A stretch of 64,000 nucleotides of DNA from Lineus longissimus (taxonomy: Eukaryota > Nemertea > Pilidiophora > Heteronemertea > Lineidae): assembly GCF_910592395.1 (NCBI RefSeq), contig NC_088310.1, positions 13,959,501 to 14,023,500 of the forward strand, read 5' to 3'. Made by a program: the position numbers and the translations under genes. Below, piece after piece: positions 35,150 through 46,899 of the stretch (positions are counted from its first letter, which is position 1; every line of letters starts with the position of its first letter). Under the pieces are notes generated by a model. The model searched no databases. It was not told the origin of the DNA and saw nothing but the letters and a program-made list of their open reading frames with translations.

Positions 35150-35410
35150 TCTTCGCACTGCACACCTTTGATGTTTTGACAAATGTTTTGACAAAACAAT
35201 CATCACACTATCTTATTTATTAAATGTCCAGTTTCCCCAAAACTTTGCGGACACGGTACCAACTGGGTTATCCAATCTCAAGTGATATAGACAGTACATT
35301 GTATAGGCCGTAGCCACCTGGAACGGGGATATAAATTAGGCGAATTTTTGCCTAGCTATGCCAAGAGTCTCCTCCTCTCAACCCTACATACGTAGGTTGA
35401 CAGAGACTAA
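35150..35410 (+). mobile_element. Helitron-like 3' end (hairpin + CTAA|T)
   Basis: Homologous to 56862-57056. Both end with the hairpin CAACCCTACATACGTAGGTTG (35379-35399; one bulged base), then ACAGAGA and CTAA, followed by T. A hairpin a few bases before CTRR with insertion before T is the classic Helitron 3' terminus. The 5' end was not found. Confidence 0.6.
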
Positions 35411-36038
35411 TAAGCGAGCTATTGCACTTTTCACGTTTTCAATTTTGGCCCAGTGGTGGTCAGAACGACCGAAAATGGGAATCAGAGTTTATCTCACGGA
35501 GGGGGTCACTTGTTTCAGGTTTCAAGTTTATAGCTTGAGAAACGTGCCATAGTTACATTCGAATGGCCAATTTACGCAATTTGGCCTCTGTGAGTGTGAC
35601 CTTGAAAAGTGGGTCAAATCGAAAACCTGTAGGATATGTGATGTATCCTTGCTAGGAGTACCTACCATCAAATTTTTATCGAAAACGAATTACTAATAAG
35701 CGAGATAAAGCACTTTGTTTGTTTTCACAAATCGGCCCTGGTGACAAGAGATGGGAGTCGGATCAAAATTTCAAGGGCGTTGTCAGCGTGGGGATTCAGA
35801 CAGTGTCAGCAAAACAGCGCTAGTAGACAACAGCAGAAAATTTAGAAGCACAGGCCGATTCAACCGCGAATATTTCCTGTTCTAGGATTTGCTGGTTGGT
35901 ATTTCTAGATGAAAGTTTCCACATTAATAGCCCCTAGCAGTTCAGAAACGTACCACTTTTTTTTAAATCAAGATACAAACAACGACGATGGCGGACACTG
36001 CTGTATTGTATGGACTCCCCTACAGTGAGCCAAAAGGC
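35411..36038 (+). repeat. Type 2 element, 3' part
   Basis: AATAAGCGAGCTATTGCACT through a monomer to CAACGACGATGGCGGACACT and the tail GACTCCCCTACAGTGAGCCAAAAG. It ends 13 bp before the BTBD7 exon edge on the plus strand, that is inside the intron just past its donor. Confidence 0.8.
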
Positions 36039-36051
36039 AAACCTTTCATAC

Positions 36052-36362
36052 CTTAGTTTCATCATAATGTGGTTGAAAGAGCCTCGGTTTCAAAAACGTG
36101 CCTCGGTTCCTTCCACGTATCCAAGCACTTGCTCGACTCTGGTGGCCAGGCTCATCTCCCATCATGTGAGACGGTGGCGTACTGATGAGACCTCGCTTAA
36201 TTGCATTTGTCAGCACCTCATGGTTGGGTGGAATAATGTGATCAGCACGTACATACACTAGTAGATCAGACAGGATATCACGCAGCTCGACATCACTTAG
36301 GTCACGTTTCTTTATACCCTTCTTACTGACGCTATGAGTAGTATGATTCAGCAAGTTTGGCT
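36052..36362 (-). CDS. BTBD7: BTBD7 orthologue, internal exon (end of BACK domain)
   Basis: 311-nt exon read on the minus strand between a strong acceptor (TTGTTGTTTTTTCAG|AG) and donor (ACTAAG|GTATGA). The first two bases complete the Glu codon begun by exon 40582-40657; it ends in phase 0. The peptide contains EPNLLNHTTHSV, KKRDLSDVELRDIL, DHIIPPNHEVL, KRGLISTPPSHM and PRLFQPHYDETK, the signature run of BTBD7 after its second BTB and BACK domains. BACK domains generally help BTB proteins bind cullin-3 or partners; in vertebrates BTBD7 acts in epithelial remodelling. No lesion is seen, so it is probably an active gene. Assignment is by recalled conserved motifs. Confidence 0.95.
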
Positions 36363-36575
36363 CTGAAAAAACAACAATAACCAGGTCAAATGCCATGTTC
36401 GAAAGTTTTAGTGGTTCTGGTAAAAAAATGCTTCAGGTTCATCATGTTCACAGGGATTAAGATTGGTTTCAAACCTTGCTGTGAAAACTTGTTTGTCAGT
36501 ATGACTGTACACCATGAATGTCAAACTGGCCTTACACAAACATCGATCTGCTCTGCTCCACCGGATGCCATCTTA

Positions 36576-37208
36576 GGGATCACGTCCAAATTCCGCACAT
36601 GAATCAGGGCGAAAATTCGCCTGGTTGAATATCGCCACACTCATCTGCCTCAAAATCACTCCCTGCTTTGGCGATTCTATTTTGATCAGGTGAAAATTCA
36701 GACTGAATGAAAATCGCAGGCGAAAATCTATCAATAATTCGCCTAATTCGCTCACACCAACCATCGGAACGGAGCAATATTACATGTGTTGTAGTAGGAG
36801 AATTCCGACATCAGCTGATAGCAGACCAAACAAAAACACAAACTGGAATTCCCGGTCAACCTGACTCCAGTAATCAAATACATCGCATCTATCCACAGGA
36901 GCTACACAAATTTGACACAGAGGTTTGAGGTTGTTGGTATTATGCTATGCATTCCGAAGGACTGTGGCGGATTGTACCGAATCATACAGCTAATCATAGT
37001 TAGGCTTATGTTTCCGAGTCTCAGCCAACCAATCAAGATCGCTGTAGTATCCGGTCATCCTAAACAGCTTCCACCAGCACCCACCAGCGTCCACCAGGTT
37101 TAAAGTCGGGTATAAAGTCATCAGAATAAAATTTAGTGGCAATAAACGTAATGAGTGGACCATAAAAAAACCCTTTTCCTGAAACTTTCATGACTTTTGG
37201 GTGTAAGA
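36576..37208. mobile_element. Second copy of the Harbinger-like element, left part
   Basis: Starts GGGATCACGTCCAAATTCCG after TTA and matches 24453-24772 plus 28504-28822 in order without the intervening type 2 element. It thereby supplies that element's empty site at 36878/36879. It is cut at 37208 by a type 1 element. Confidence 0.85.
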
Positions 37209-37850
37209 TGAAATGGCCAGGGCCATTGTGCTCACCTTATGTTGAGGAAAGATAGATGAAGAGCATGGTATTGCGGCATGTAGTGTTAGGTTTGATGTAG
37301 GTCCAACCAATTACAATTTCCCCAAAATGGCCAATTTACAGTACATTTGACGTCTGTGACCATGAAAAGTAGGTCAAATCAAAAAAGACCCGGGTGACAC
37401 ATTGAATGGTTGTTAGAATTAGATGTACCTATGATATAAAATCGGTGCCAATCTGGCAAGTAATTGAGGAATAATAGCATTTTGAAGAATTTTGGATTTG
37501 GCCCCCTCCCTGGAGGCCAAACGGCAAATCAGATCGCACCAAACTTCGTTACCTGAAATCACCTGACTAAGGGGTACATGTGTACTAAATTTGGGGTCAA
37601 TAGTCATTGCAGTTTAGAAATGTGCCATAGTTACATCCTATCGGCCAATTTACGCCATTTGACCTCTGTGACCTTCAAAAGTAGGTCAAATCAAAAACCC
37701 GTACGATATGTGATGTATCCTCGCTAGGAGTACTGGTACCTACCATAAAATTTTTATTGAAAATGGATAATTAATAAGAGACATATCACACTTTTTATGT
37801 TTTCAGTTTTGTCCTCCGGAATCAGACCGAACTGAAATTTAGTCACACTA
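37209..37850 (+). mobile_element. Type 1 nonautonomous element, 3' truncated
   Basis: Head TGAAATGGCCAGGGCCATTG; two monomers (the second of type 2 style), then similarity fades at CCTCCGGAATCAGACC. It entered the MITE at GTAAGA|T, the same base as the type 2 element at 28823. Confidence 0.8.
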
Positions 37851-38245
37851 GACCTTGTCTTTCTAGACTTGTCCAAAGTTTGACCTTTCTCTCCACACCC
37901 ACGTAGGTTTGATTTCACACAATATTCTTATGAAATATGGATTCTTAAATCACAATGATTCCACTATCGGACATTCTTGACCATTAATCGATTCAGAGAC
38001 ATGCGCCAAATTCAGCTGGGCAGATACTGTGGTCACCTTGATTGGTGGTCAGTGTCTAGAGGACCATGTCTAGCCGGTCTTGTGATGGGTTGATGGCCTG
38101 AGTTTTTGTTATTGTGTGTTAGATGCCCAATAGGTGTCATCATATCAAATTTTTGAGAGTCTAGCACAATTAAGGGCGAAACATGCCACCTTCGCTGAAA
38201 TGTTGAGAGTTTACCTCTGACCTTCAAAAGTAGGTGAAATCAAAA
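37851..38245 (+). repeat. Older element body, left of a type 1 insertion
   Basis: GATGCCCAATAGGTGTCATC, GAGAGTCTAGCAC and ACCTCTGACCTTCAAAAGTA match the variant seen at 47060-47200. It resumes at 39376 (GTATTGACAGTAAAAATTTC) and ends with GGACGCCAGAGG..CCCAGGTGAGCTAAAAA at 39688. Confidence 0.7.
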
Positions 38246-39278
38246 ATGGCCAGGGCCATTGTGCTCACCTCATGTGGAGGAAAGATGGATAAAGAGCATG
38301 GTATTGTGTCATGTAGTGTTAGGTTTGATGTAGGTCCAAGCAATTACAATTTCCCCAAAATGGCCAATTTACAGTACATTTGACCTCTGTGACCTTGAAA
38401 AGTAGGTCAAATCAAAGAAGACCCGGGTGACACATTGAATGGTTGTTAGAATTAGATGTACCTATGATATAAAATTGGTGCCAATCAGGCAAGTAATACT
38501 AGGAATAATGGCATTTTGAAGAATTTACGATTTGGCCCCCTCCCTGGAGGCCAAACGGCAAATCAGATCGCACCAAACTTCGGTACCTGAGACCACCTGA
38601 CCAAGGGGTACATGTGTACTTAATTTGTGATCAATAGTCATTGCAGTTAAGAAACGTGCCATAGTTACGGCCTGACGGCCAATTTACGCCATTTGACCTC
38701 TGTGACCTTGACAAGAAGGTCAAATTAAAAACCTGTGTGACATATATTGTATGGCGGTTAGATGTACCCATGATATCAAATTGGTGGCAATCGGGCAAGA
38801 AGTTAAGGAATAATCACATTTTTAAGGTTTTTTGATTTTGCCCCCTGGTGGTCAAGTGGTGAATCATATTGGACCAAACTTCGGTCCCTGAGATTACCTG
38901 ACTAAGGGGTAAATGTGTACCAAATTTGGGATCAATAGTAATTGCAGTTTAGAAACGTGCCATCGTTACATCCTAACGGCCAATTTACACTATTTGACCT
39001 CTGTGACCTTGAAAAGGAGGGCAAATCAAAAACCCGGAGGATATATGATGCACCTTTGCTAGAAGTACCTACCATATTTTTTTCAAAATTTCCCGACTAC
39101 TATTAAGGGAGATATTGCATATTTTCACTTTTAACGTTTGGCCCCCTGGTGGCCAAACCATGAAACGAATCTGACCGAAACTTGGTCTCCAAGGTGTCAT
39201 TACATAAGGGTACATGTGTACCAAGTTTCAACTCAATAGCTCTAACAGTTACGAAACGTGCCCTGCTAACGGACGACG

Positions 39279-39319
<41 letters not shown>

Positions 39320-39375
39320 ACGACGGACGCCACGGTATGGGATAAGCTCACCTCTGCTAAGAGGTGAGCTAAAAA
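38246..39375 (+). mobile_element. Type 1 nonautonomous element, complete
   Basis: Head ATGGCCAGGGCCATTGTGCT after CAAAA. Three monomers, (GAC)n 39272-39325, GGACGCCACGGTATGGGATA, hairpin AGCTCACCTCT-GCTA-AGAGGTGAGCT, AAAAA. Flanks are A runs, so a duplication cannot be judged here. Confidence 0.9.
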
Positions 39376-40341
39376 CCTGGTTATTCTGCATTTAGTCTCA
39401 TCAGAAGTATTGACAGTAAAAATTTCACGGTTCTAGATATCAGCGTTCGTGAGATATTGACAAAATAAGGTTTTCAAAGATTGCCACCTGGAGCCCAGAA
39501 AATAGGTCAAATGGCGATGATGTTTTGTGTGTCAAGTCAAGTTGTCATAAGACACCCACACACCAAGTTTAAACTTTCTAGATTCAACAGTGAGCAAACG
39601 TGCCACCCTCGTTGCCGGACGCCAGAGGGACAGACAGAACGTGATGACATAAGCTCCCAGGTGACATAAGCACCCAGGTGAGCTAAAAATGACAACAAAT
39701 TACCAAAATTCCCAAAGTCAGAGTAGCTTTATCATGTTATTTTACGGTTTGTCTTTTCAGTTCCTGCCTCGCCCGAACGTGGCAATGGTGTAGTTCGTTA
39801 AGGGGCTGTAACAATACTAAAGTGAAGCCGATAAAAAGGAAAAAAAATTGTTAGGGCAGGGAGTCAAGGGTCATTTTTTTCTTTCCAAAAAAATCCTCAA
39901 CAAAACCCTTCCTGAACCGTTTTCTGGCCCTATATATGCCCAAATTTGCTCCTAAATGCTTGAAAGCCTCTTTTCCTGGGTAGCCGGCTACAACCAGAAC
40001 TTTAAAACACCCTGTTTAACCACTTGCCCACAAGCAGATTAGGATCCCGCCTTGAAGTATGTCCCAAAGTGTAAAAAGTCAAAGGAGGTGCAGCAAATGG
40101 CTTTGGAAAGTGAAGCCAAAATCAGCATTTGTTAGTTTCTGAGTGGTTAGGAGGTTGGAGGAGAAACTAAAATATTTCGTTTCTATTTGATTCACTTTAA
40201 TTTTGCTACAGCCCCTAATTTTGCTACAGCCCCCAAGTCCATGAGACTCCGATAACCAGCTAAATCGGGGGGAGGGGGGGGGTGGGTGGGACCTTGTAGA
40301 TCGACGTGGTCATGCCGCCAACGTGGGTTTTTGTACACATA
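39376..40341. other. Element tail to 39688, then unassigned; G-rich tract 40267-40290
   Basis: 39376-39688 is the 3' end of the element described at 37851. 39690-40260 has no recognisable feature. 40267-40290 is GGGGGG-A-G9-T-GGG-T-GGG, a strong candidate for a G-quadruplex on the plus strand. Confidence 0.6.
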
Positions 40342-40501
40342 CAATAGAACCTATCTATTAAAGACACCCTTGGGACTGACATGTGCTGCCCTTAATAGAG
40401 AGGTGTCCTGATTAGAGAGGTCAAATTGAATGGAAGCAACCAATTTGGGACCAAAACTAGTGTCCTTAATAGAGAGGTGTCTGCTAAGAGAGGTTCTACT
40501 G
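40342..40501. mobile_element. 160-bp Tc1/mariner- or pogo-type MITE
   Basis: CAATAGAACCTATCTATTAA at the left and, reversed, CAGTAGAACCTCTCTTAGCA at the right; TA on both sides (40340-40341, 40502-40503). AGAGAGGTGTC motifs repeat inside. No coding sequence. Confidence 0.85.
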
Positions 40502-40581
40502 TAGATCTAAGCGGTTCGGCTGTGAAGGTGTTAAGAAGTCGGAAATAGCCTCCTACTAGTGATCAAATAGACCTAACCTAC

Positions 40582-40657
40582 CTCTCTCTTCCATTCGTTT
40601 GACGAGCTGATGCTCCCCCCATTTAAGGACAGCACAGAGAACATCTGCTTCACTTGC
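40582..40657 (-). CDS. BTBD7: BTBD7 orthologue, internal exon (BACK domain)
   Basis: 76-nt exon on the minus strand. The acceptor is a pyrimidine tract ending TTGTCTTTGTAG before GCAAGTGAAG; the donor is GAGAGAG|GTAGGT. Peptide ASEADVLCAVLKWGEHQL then VKRMEER: KWGEHQL is the conserved BACK-domain helix of BTBD7. It ends with one base (G) that joins AG of exon 36052-36362 to give Glu-Pro-Asn-Leu-Leu, exactly as expected for the family. The intron between them is 4.2 kb. It is short and easily missed by ORF length cut-offs. The upstream exon was not located. Confidence 0.93.
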
Positions 40658-41473
40658 CTACAAAGACAAAATAAACGAAGAAATGAACTGCTTGGTTGCG
40701 GGTCACATATAACCCAAGGTGGCTATTTTTGTTACAACCTGTATGGTGCTGGGCTTTTGTGGACGCCATGGTGAGAATTGTTTACAGACACGGTTTATTT
40801 TTAGACCTATGCATTTACTTATATGCGCATCAATTTAATTCCATCAGAGTTTTCCTATACACTCCCCATTCATGTACACAGCTGAGGATTGTGAAGACCG
40901 GGAGAACGTTTGCTCCTCTGTTTTCTTCATTTCCACCTGACTAATTACTCCAAAGATTCAAATTGATGTGATTCTTTCACGTTATTTTTTCCAAACCTAA
41001 TGGAAAGAATGCTTTACTGACTGTGTGTCTCAAGCAGTGATATTTCGTACAAACTTTGTATTGGCACAGAGCTACACAGAGTCGAGCACATGTGTTCATA
41101 GTCAACGCCGTTTATAACAAGTCCCTGTGGCGGCTGCAACAAGCACCTTACATTTACGTCTAGGTTCACGCAGATATACGCGTGTCCTCGCACTTCCTGT
41201 TGGATGTATATATGTACTTCCTGTTCGTTCAATTCAAGGCCTTGAACTGTGACTTTTCTTTGTCAACCACTACCAGGTTTGCACTATTACTCTATCTCGT
41301 GATGTCATCTCTAAAGGTGTTTCTACAAATCGATGGAGTTTCTTCCAGCTATTTGTTTTTCAGCTACAGACTGACCGATGTGTTTGTGCTTGCATTTTTC
41401 ATAGCATTCAGTAACCTCTTTTACCCTATGTGCAATGATCCAGGAGACAAGACATCAGAAAAACAAAAAGGAA
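40658..41473. other. No supported gene
   Basis: A 124-codon plus-strand frame from 41182 is hydrophobic but begins at GTG, runs into a transposon head at 41474, and has no splice signals or family resemblance. Treated as chance. Confidence 0.4.
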
Positions 41474-41815
41474 AAGGCCACAGGCCATTGTGCTCACCGT
41501 ATAGATATTTGGTGGTTAGGAATTCATCCTGGTTAAGAAACATGCTACATCTATAATATATACAGCCAGGTAAACAAGTATGTATCGCATTGTACTGTAT
41601 TCTACTCGGTTACTGGTCGGTCCGTAACGCTATTATTAAGAGTACGACACAACGATGAACCGACAAATCACAGACCGAACCAGAGTCGGTGTCCTAATAA
41701 TGGTCGGTTTGTAGTTCATCAGATTTTATCGGGTTGTGTATTGATTACTTCAGTCCGTGTACTGCCGGTTCGGTTCGGTTCCTAATCAAACTCTCACAGG
41801 TTCCTATCGTGTCGT
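41474..41815 (+). repeat. Truncated type 2 head plus dispersed repeat
   Basis: GGCCACAGGCCATTGTGCTC, then ACCGTATAGATATTTGGTGG, is a type 2 head that fades by 41560. 41690-41815 pairs with 16771-16890 (see there). Confidence 0.7.
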
Positions 41816-42222
41816 GGCTGCGATGACCGGCATTGATCAGGGCCCGGTCGCGTAATTGCGCAACAAGACAGATGACGTTCGTGGGAAAACTACTGGTAAA
41901 AAGGACGGGTTGCAGATCAAAAACGGCCCTATATCTTACCGTTTTTAAAAGATAACCCCCAATCTAATCCCCAGCAGATATCTATCAAAAACAGCCCATC
42001 CCAAATGATCGACAATAGTCCTCTATAGTCCGACCAATCTGGTAGTCCCGGCCACGCCGCGCCACCCGTCCAAACAAAATCTGAGGATACAACACAAATC
42101 ATTGCGTGCGTACATTTGTGTCGAGCAAAATTTGAGTGAACTTTGAGAAGACAAACTTCCCTATCGCAACATATTTACAATGATGCATTCCACGGAGCAC
42201 ACAGGGTCACTTCACTCCAAGA

Positions 42223-43776
42223 ACAAGAGGCCCAAGGGCCTGGCGCTCAGCTGAGTTAATATCATTAATATCTTCCCGGTGTTCAGTTCATTATGCATGA
42301 AAATGGCATGCTCCATGGTATTTGATATCCTTTTGCGTTCACTACGGTAACAATGTTTTTGGTTGACATAATTATGCCACTGTTCATTCCTCAATCCTGA
42401 CCATAATTCGGGTGAAATCATCGTATGAAAATATTTACCGAAACATGAAGTTTATGCCATGAATGAGGATACTCATTGTCATAGCCTCGTTTACAAGTAC
42501 GAAGTATTTTCCCGCGAATATTCAAAACTGCTTGGCTCCTTGCCAGTTAAATAACATGTGACTATACACAAAATAGAAAACTTTGATGGAAATTGTAAAT
42601 CATTTTTTTACCTATCAGGGGAAACAAGCTGATGATGATCAAATAAATCATTCATGAGAAATCGTTTTGTTGCTGAAGCTTGCATGACGAAGTTAATGCT
42701 AAACCTTTTCTTGTGCTCTACTGCGCCACCGTAGTTTTCTATTTAGACCAGCGATGACGTCATTTCTGGTGATTCCCTACGTTGTCCAATGAGCGCTTTT
42801 TAAAATGTGCCATTTGGTATTGTACAAACAGAATGCCGTAGCTCCCTCAATTTCCAATCAATTTTTATGGGAGTGACATTATTGTATTGCTTAGAATGTC
42901 TACTTTTTACTCATGAAAGAATCGTAGAACTAAAACTTAATAGGCGAACAGAATCATGCCAATTCACTGCACATACTGTGGGAATTCTCCACTTCAAAAT
43001 ACCATCGGCGATGTCATCGCGAACAGAGCATGCACTTCCGATATCGTTTTCACAGAAATGTGGCCAAATTTTCAAGAACTAATTTCTGAAAGTAGTCCCT
43101 AAAGACCTTATGACTACCACTGAAACGAACTAGTGATAATATCGCCTACCAGACTACTACTTTTTAAGCAGAAAATTGGGTACTTGAGTGTCATTGAGCT
43201 CCAGGCGTAAACAACATGCCGCCATTTTGTCTCCGCTTCGGTATTTCGTACGCCGCTTATAATGCACCTTCTCAATTAAAACCAACATAATAAGGCCTTA
43301 CATCGTTGATTGAATAGGAACACCACACAAAACACAATAAAGTGGGGGTACAATCGATTACGAAGCTGAAGTGAACAGTGATTTATTCCTGGAGCTACTG
43401 CTTTTGTTGTGTAGCTGCCATGTTTTGAGAACTGGCAAATAGGAGACTTCATTGATGGCTGACGTCATCGGGCGGGAATTTGAATCGGCAGAAATAATTA
43501 AAAGGCAGGTAGCGCCCTCTCCTGTTAAAATTTTGAACTTTTTCTCAATAAAATAGATTTTCAAGAATTTTATCTTAATATTAGAGCATATTTCGACTAA
43601 TTCTGCTGCTCCTAGGCCGATATAGGCCAGTTTCCTTCATGCACTCTCGCTCGCAGGAAGTAGGTCGAATGGCGACAAATTTTGTTTTGAAAGTAGAGTT
43701 TGACCAGAAGTATCCAGAAATGCAAAATTGAAGTCTCTAGGTCTTACGGTTACAAAATGTGCACCATGGGTTTAAC

Positions 43777-43810
<34 letters not shown>

Positions 43811-43875
43811 ACAGACGGACGCCACTAAACAACTTATTTGACAAGCTCGGCTGACTTAGTCAGCTGAGCTAAAAA
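42223..43875 (+). mobile_element. Nonautonomous element, third family (CTCAGCTGAG head, GGAT tract)
   Basis: Head ACAAGAGGCCCAAGGGCCTG with a GGCCC/GGGCC palindrome, then GCGCTCAGCTGAG. Tail: (GGAT)n at 43784-43809, GGACAGACGGACGCC, the dyad CTGACTTAGTCAGCTGAGCT, then AAAAA. Same layout as types 1 and 2 with different sequence. Another head lies at 55053 and a related 3' part at 63600-64000. No coding sequence. Confidence 0.78.
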
Positions 43876-44289
43876 CTGCCCACAAATTGTGCAGTGTACT
43901 TACAGTAACCAAGCTAAAGGCTGATTACTCCGAGGTACACATCATAATGATAAGGAATAGGTGTTTATTGGCACATTGATTAGATGTATCTCCAGTTTCT
44001 TCTGATAGAGAATGAACTAGAGTGACCAACGCTTCTTTTTTGTCAACAATATTTGAGTGAACAAATATATTATTTATCGCCCTCCAAGAAGTTTCAGCGG
44101 CATGTCTGAAGATCAAAAGAGCCGGGATCGAGAAAGTTTTGACATGGATAATATGTCAGACATGATTTATAGCGGCTAGTTCCTTGATGTCTCAGCAAGA
44201 TGTTGAAATTTGTTACAACTGACTCCTGAAACCGGCCAATTCTGATTAAAATCGGATGCAGGTGGTCAACCCCGACTCCACGGTTCATC

Positions 44290-45385
44290 CCCATTTCGCC
44301 TACAGCCATTTCGCCTACAAAATTTACCCATTTCGCCTACTCACCATTTCGCCTTCACCCATTTTGCCTATTCACCATTTCGCCTATTACCCATTTCGCC
44401 TACTCACCATTTCGCCTACACCCATTTCGCCTATTCACCATTTCGCCTATTACCCATTTCGCCTACTCACCATTTCGCCTACACCCATTTTGCCTATTCA
44501 CCATTTCGCCTATTACCCGTTTTGCCTACAAAAAACCGGCAACGAGACATCATGGGTTACGTCGATGCTGTTAGGCATATCATATGAACAAGACATTGTG
44601 TCATGGACCTGTGTGTAGACTGTTTGAGCATTGAACCAGTGTTTCATAAAGTGAAAAGTGTCGGTACACTTGTACATGTATCTAATTTTTTCATTATTAT
44701 CACATGTGCGATCTAATAAATCTTATAAATTGAAGTTTTATAAATGTAACCGCCAACGAAAGAGCATGGGTTACGTCGAAGCTGTTAGGCATATATGAAC
44801 AAGATATTGTGTCCAGGATGGACCTGTGTGTAGACTGTTTGAGCATTGGACCAAATAATAAACTTGAGATAGATCATACTTAATTTTTTTTTGTTTCTTG
44901 ATCACGACCCTGTAATGACCATTTGTAAAGCCAAGCTCCACAATGAAGATATCCTGTAGGGCGGTTCATCCCCATTTCGCCTACACCCATTTCGCCTACA
45001 AAATTTACCCATTTCGCCTACTCACCATTTCGCCCACACCCATTTCGCCTATTCACCATTTTGCCTATTACCCATTTCGCCTACTCACCATTTCGCCTAC
45101 TCACCATTTTGCCTACACCCATTTCGCCTATTCACCATTTCGCCTATTACCCATTTTGCCTACAAAAAACCGGCAACGAGACATCATGGGTTACGTCGAT
45201 GCTGTTAGGCATATATGAACAGGATATTGTGTCCGGGATGGACCTGTGTGTAGACTGTTTGAGCATTGGACCAAATAATAAACTTAAGATAGATCATACT
45301 TAATTTGTTTTCTTTCTTGATCACGACCCTGTAATGACCATTTGTAAAGCCAAGCTCCACAATGAAGATATCCTGTAGGGCAGCG
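44290..45385 (+). repeat. ATTTCGCCTA minisatellites and about 420-bp duplication
   Basis: CCCATTTCGCCTAC/CACCATTTCGCCTATT units of 14-17 bp run from 44290 to 44530 and from 44971 to 45165. The flank GGGTTACGTCGATGCTGTTA..TGTGTAGACTGTTTGAGCAT follows each; the 44768-44965 and 45188-45385 flanks align at an offset of 420. Frames reading HFAY/PFRL/ISPT in turn are repeat artefacts. Confidence 0.93.
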
Positions 45386-46899
45386 CTTGGTTGTACCAAG
45401 ATGTAAAAAAACAGGCCAAGACTCTTGGGTTCTTCACTTGCAAATATTCATAATTGAAATGATGAAAAGCCCCCCCCCCCTCGCCTTTATAACCCCTTGA
45501 AAATGGAAGTATAGTATGTCGGCAAGTGACCCGAACACATCAATATCTACATGTTGAAGAGTGACCTTCCCCCCCCGCACCCCCCCAATTAAGTGAAGTG
45601 AAGAGAGACAAGACCAAAATTGAATATTCATAGGTTGGAGGTTCCAGACCTATCAATTAGACGCGAGTGTGTTTTCAACTGTCAAGTGCTTATTTGGAGA
45701 GGTATTGGAAAGATGGTATGGCAAGTCTACAGATAAAAATAAATTTTTTGAAGAAAAAATAAATTTTGATATTTGGTAATCTGACAATAAGTGTTTTGAG
45801 ATTTGGCTGAAAACAGTGGAAATATCATGGTCTCTCAAATTTGTCCAATTTGAAGAAAAAAAATTCGTGGACAACCACCAGTTTTAATAAAATTTCACCA
45901 TTTACTTATGAATCCGACTATAGGCCTAACTATAAAAGCACTGATGACAGCTGCGCTACACTTTCATCATTATCATCATCTACTTTAGTCAACCAGCTCA
46001 GATGACCTTTCTTGGGGCAGTGATCGGTAACGGTGAACTCCTTCCGACCCAACAGGCAAATGTTTACATTCGTGTCTCCGTGTATCATGGATTCATGTGT
46101 ATACTAACACCGTTGTTGTGTTGACACACTGACTGACTCTGACTGTGTACATTTCTACAGCGACGAAAAACGATCACAAAAATGGTTCTTTTTAAGCACT
46201 CATGACATGTTTACAAAAATTAAAGCAAGTGTTTTTAGTAGAGGTTTACCTAATGAGTAGCATCTGGGTGATTATAAACAATTAACTTGTGTTTAAAAGC
46301 CCACATTGTAACGAAAGGTTCCGGCTTGACGCTAATCTCCACTGACGGCAGCCGCCATTTTGCCATACTCTCGAAACTTTGGGATCGTCAAATGCAATGG
46401 ACATCACATAATTTCTGACACACACTGCTACAATTCATCATTTTATTGTTCTTTCACAGTATTATTACGCCACCCTGATTCGCAAGGCAGCTTGTACCAA
46501 CTGGCTCTGCATTGACTATCCCCATTCCAAGCCGAAGAACAGTGTGACAAGTTTCTCATTTTACCTTCCAATCACAGTCAAAATTTTCTAAAACAACCGG
46601 CAATGAGGACAAACTAATAATCTCAAACCAATCACAAGAATGTAATCAACACATACGACCTCATCCGAAGAGCGGATGATTAAGTTTTAGCATTGATTCA
46701 AGGTGATTTAATTCCTTCTTCGTCTCGCTTCAAATTCATAAAATGGCTGTCTTCCATACTTGTAGTATGCAGATCTAGTGGCGCAGTACAACACTGCGCA
46801 TCTGGGATATCCCGACGGATTGCCTCAACCGCGAAATTCAAAACTGCTGGCAATGTGCCAACTGACATTTTTGCACAATACCGCCACCTAGTGATATGA
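45386..46899. other. No gene seen; C-rich runs
   Basis: Poly-C at 45470-45481 and 45570-45588. 46055-46370 pairs with the old repeat at 15905-16260. Otherwise unassigned. Confidence 0.45.

Noticed and set aside
41182-41556. Hydrophobic 124-codon frame that could be a membrane protein
   Set aside because: GTG start, no splice sites, and its last third is the head of a type 2 element.
44256-45303. Long frames rich in HFAY/PFRL
   Set aside because: Minisatellite translation; equally open in all frames.
45205-45399. Minus-strand frame LQDIFIVELGFTNGHYRVV as an exon
   Set aside because: It overlaps the 420-bp duplicated flank of the minisatellite, the other copy is frame-broken, and no splice sites fit.
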